Assembly: GCA_964455395.1 (NCBI GenBank)
Contig: CAYVWB010000025.1
Coordinates: 1-53,700, forward strand
Direction: 5' to 3'
Length of the DNA: 53,700 nt
DNA from: CAYVWB01 sp964455395
GTDB lineage: Bacteria; Desulfobacterota; Desulfovibrionia; Desulfovibrionales; Desulfovibrionaceae
Both the position numbers and the translations under genes were made by a program. How positions within the stretch are numbered: position 1 is the stretch's first letter; the number at the start of each line of letters is the position of its first letter. A model generated the notes under the pieces. That model made no database searches and was not told the DNA's origin. It was given only the letters and a program-made list of their open reading frames with translations. This document shows, piece after piece, positions 51,420 through 53,700 of this stretch.

Positions 51420-53494
51420 CATACGAAATAGACGAATTTCATAAGTCTTTCATGCAGGATGTCTGGGGCGCGGCAAGCGCTGACCGTCAGTTCTCAGAAA
51501 ACAGCTTCGTTGAAATCTTTTCAGAGTACCTTCTGGAGGCCGGAGAGTTTGACGCCTTCGATCATACGCCGTTCCGTTCAACCATAAATCGCGGCATTCA
51601 GGTGGATGGCTACGCTGGGGATCCGGCCGAAACCGAAGGAATTTTGACACTTATCGCAAGTGACTTCAACCAGGATGATGCGCTGGAATCGCTGACCAAG
51701 ACTGATATTGAGCGCATTTTCAGGCGGGTCGAACGATTTCTCTCCTTCAGCCTCAAGGACGATTTCTATACCAAGCTTGAGGAGTCATCACACGGATTTG
51801 GTGTCGCCCAGATGATCAACCAACGCAAGGGGATCATTCGCCGTGTTCGCCTGGTGCTGATCAGTAACCGTAACCTGAGCGAACGTGTCGAAGGTATGGA
51901 AGAGAGCAGTGTAGCTGGGCTCCCGGTCACCTACAATGTCTGGGACATTTCGCGGCTTCATCGCATGGTGATGTCCGGGAAGGGTAAGGAAGATCTGGAT
52001 ATCGACCTGGAAAAGGATTTCGAAGCGATACTGCCCTGCCTGCCAGCACACCTTGAAGATGCGCAGTACGAGGCTTATCTGACTGTAGTGCCCGGTGAGC
52101 TGCTGGCTGCAGTTTATGATCGCTGGGGCGCGAGACTGTTGGAACAAAACGTACGCTGTTTTCTGCAGTTTCGGGGCAAGGTCAACAAGGGCATGCGTAA
52201 CACCATCCAGAACGAGCCGGACATGTTCTTCGCATATAACAACGGTATCACGGCGACGGCCGAGGCCGTAGAGACAAGAAACATCGATGGGACGATGCAT
52301 ATCACAAGGCTCAAGAACCTGCAAATCGTCAATGGTGGCCAGACTACGGCATCCATTTTTACTGCGCATGAAAAGGCCAAAACCTCTATCTCGAAGATCT
52401 TCGTACAGATGAAGCTCTCCATTGTGGAGCCCGATCGGGCCATGAAGGTTGTTCCGCGCATTTCGGAATACGCCAACACACAGAACAAGGTGAATGCAGC
52501 CGACTTCTTCTCAAATCACCCCTTCCACGTCAGGCTGGAGGAGTTTTCGAGGCGAATATATGCGCCATCTCCTGATGGTACCTTTCGGGAGACAAAATGG
52601 TTCTACGAACGGGCCCGCGGTCAGTACCTTGATGAACAGTCTCTCATGACGCCGGCCCAGAAAAAAAAATTCCGTCAAGAATACCCTCGCCATCAGCTCT
52701 TTACCAAGACTGACTTAGCCAAGTTCGAAAATGTATGGGAAGGCATCCCCCACATCGTGAGCAAGGGCGCTCAGTTCAACTTCGCCAAGTTCGCCAACGT
52801 CATAGGTGTCCGCTGGGACGCAGACAGTGACCAGTTCAACGAGTACTGGTATCGGTGTACAGTTGCGAGGGCAATAATCTTTCGCCGCATGGAGAAAATC
52901 GTCTCCAGCCAACCCTGGTATGATGGAGGCTACAGGGCGAATATAGTAGCCTATTCCATTTCCAAGCTCGCAGAAATGGTTTCATCCAAAGGTAACAATA
53001 TTGACTTCGAAGCCATATGGAAAAGGCAAAATATTCCCCCCGGACTGCATGAGGCACTCGTGGAAATTTCATCCTGTGTGCATACAGTCATAACCAACCC
53101 TCCGGAAGGCATCAGCAATGTCACGGAATGGGCCAAGAAGCCAGGATGCTGGGACAGGGTACGCGACCTCCCTGTGGGCATTCCTGAATCTCTTGAAAAG
53201 GAACTGGTCAGCACTGGTGAGACAAGAGCCAGAAAGAAGGATGCAAAGAAGACACAGGAGATCGACAACACCGTCCTGGCTCAAGCAAAAGTTGTCGAGT
53301 TAGGCCCTATGTTCTGGAGAAGAGCCATGGACTGGTGTCGTTCGAACAGCTATGGGTCTCCTAAGGACCTGGAAATCATGCATGTTGCCATGAGTATCCC
53401 AATAAAAATTCCCTCTGAGAAACAATCCTTGCATTTGGTCAGACTACTCGCACGGATGACTAAAGAAGGCTGTCCTTTTGTGGAGGACGCATGA
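51416..53494 (+). CDS. AIPR-family abortive-infection protein
   Basis: A 692-residue AIPR (abortive infection phage resistance) protein. The family core is FLQFRGKVNKGMRNTIQNEP, then DMFFAYNNGITATAEAVETR and LKNLQIVNGGQTTASIF, with YANTQNKVNAADFFSN further on. The N-terminal ~200 residues may form a second nuclease-like fold (VDGYAGDPAETEG). The GTG start at 51416 overlaps the DUF4420 stop (GTGA), so it is translationally coupled. It is the last clear gene of the operon. Confidence 0.93.
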   Translation: MTYEIDEFHKSFMQDVWGAASADRQFSENSFVEIFSEYLLEAGEFDAFDHTPFRSTINRGIQVDGYAGDPAETEGILTLIASDFNQDDALESLTKTDIERIFRRVERFLSFSLKDDFYTKLEESSHGFGVAQMINQRKGIIRRVRLVLISNRNLSERVEGMEESSVAGLPVTYNVWDISRLHRMVMSGKGKEDLDIDLEKDFEAILPCLPAHLEDAQYEAYLTVVPGELLAAVYDRWGARLLEQNVRCFLQFRGKVNKGMRNTIQNEPDMFFAYNNGITATAEAVETRNIDGTMHITRLKNLQIVNGGQTTASIFTAHEKAKTSISKIFVQMKLSIVEPDRAMKVVPRISEYANTQNKVNAADFFSNHPFHVRLEEFSRRIYAPSPDGTFRETKWFYERARGQYLDEQSLMTPAQKKKFRQEYPRHQLFTKTDLAKFENVWEGIPHIVSKGAQFNFAKFANVIGVRWDADSDQFNEYWYRCTVARAIIFRRMEKIVSSQPWYDGGYRANIVAYSISKLAEMVSSKGNNIDFEAIWKRQNIPPGLHEALVEISSCVHTVITNPPEGISNVTEWAKKPGCWDRVRDLPVGIPESLEKELVSTGETRARKKDAKKTQEIDNTVLAQAKVVELGPMFWRRAMDWCRSNSYGSPKDLEIMHVAMSIPIKIPSEKQSLHLVRLLARMTKEGCPFVEDA

Positions 53495-53676
53495 CATGGT
53501 TTGCTCCTCACCTAAGTCGTGCGCTGCAGCCATTGCATGACCCTTCCCGAGACAGAATAGGCGCACGGAAATGCAAAAAGGAGCCGATCCTCACTTCTGG
53601 AGGGTCCAGTTGGCCACTCCTCTGGCTTTGGTTGGGCGGGTGGTTTGGTAATCCCCCCGCAAAAAAGTGGTTCTGA
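53491..53676 (+). CDS. Possible short coupled ORF after the AIPR gene (61 aa)
   Basis: The ATG overlaps the AIPR stop as ATGA, which suggests coupling, and the frame gives 61 residues ending in a Trp-rich stretch (WPLLWLWLGGWFG). There is no recognisable family, and composition is not clearly coding. It may be chance or the relic of a lost gene. The last 24 bases of the window show nothing. Confidence 0.22.
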   Translation: MTWFAPHLSRALQPLHDPSRDRIGARKCKKEPILTSGGSSWPLLWLWLGGWFGNPPAKKWF

Positions 53677-53700
53677 AAGGTAGAATTTTCTCGTACCATC

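Overview
The window is GC-rich DNA (about 65-70% in the core) from a Gram-negative bacterium, most likely a sulfate reducer of the Desulfovibrionaceae type. That guess rests on the core gene order aminotransferase - homoserine dehydrogenase - ApgM-like phosphatase/mutase - thioesterase, which I recall from Desulfovibrio. It is an inference, not a search result. The window reads as two integrated mobile elements, each at a serine tRNA, flanking about 16 kb of ordinary chromosome.

Region A (1 to about 21,238) is the right-hand part of an integrative conjugative element; its left end lies outside the window. The minus strand carries a nearly complete mating-pair formation system in the Ti/RP4 style: traK-traL-traM-trbB-C-D-E-J-L-F-G-H-I, then traG (coupling ATPase), traF (pilin-maturing peptidase) and a large ArdC/zincin protein cut by the window edge. 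A hicAB toxin-antitoxin pair sits on the opposite strand between trbI and traG. Two small HTH-type regulators diverge at 15.9-16.0 kb around a repeated GGAATTTCC-like motif. Then follow a small protein with a terminator, a primase/helicase, an excisionase-like HTH gene and a tyrosine integrase, all on the plus strand. The element ends at a 3' fragment of tRNA-Ser(GCU), read as the attachment site. No relaxase, trbK or oriT was recognised.

Region B (21,239-36,996) is chromosomal. One operon on the minus strand (alaC-like aminotransferase, hom, apgM-like, thioesterase, a possible small ORF) makes aspartate-family amino acids. On the plus strand are a tail-anchored small protein, a very large FecR-TPR-beta-barrel protein paired with a CHASE2 adenylate cyclase, an FtsH-type protease and a phosphoribosyltransferase. 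A QueG-like iron-sulfur protein lies on the minus strand.

Region C (36,997 to beyond 53,700) starts at an intact tRNA-Ser(UGA). It carries a P4-type integrase, a hypothetical gene, an AlpA-like regulator, a small probably frameshifted ORF, a primase-polymerase/RepA-like helicase and a striking iteron array (42,153-42,481). This is the core layout of a phage satellite (PICI/P4-like). After a ribbon-helix-helix regulator with paired operators and an IS3-family remnant comes the defence cargo: vsr - C5-cytosine methyltransferase, then a separately promoted, overlapping operon of MutL/MORC-type ATPase - Z1 ATPase/helicase - PD-(D/E)XK (DUF4420) - AIPR. This content matches the MutL-Z1-AIPR (MZA-type) anti-phage systems. 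The right end of the island is outside the window.
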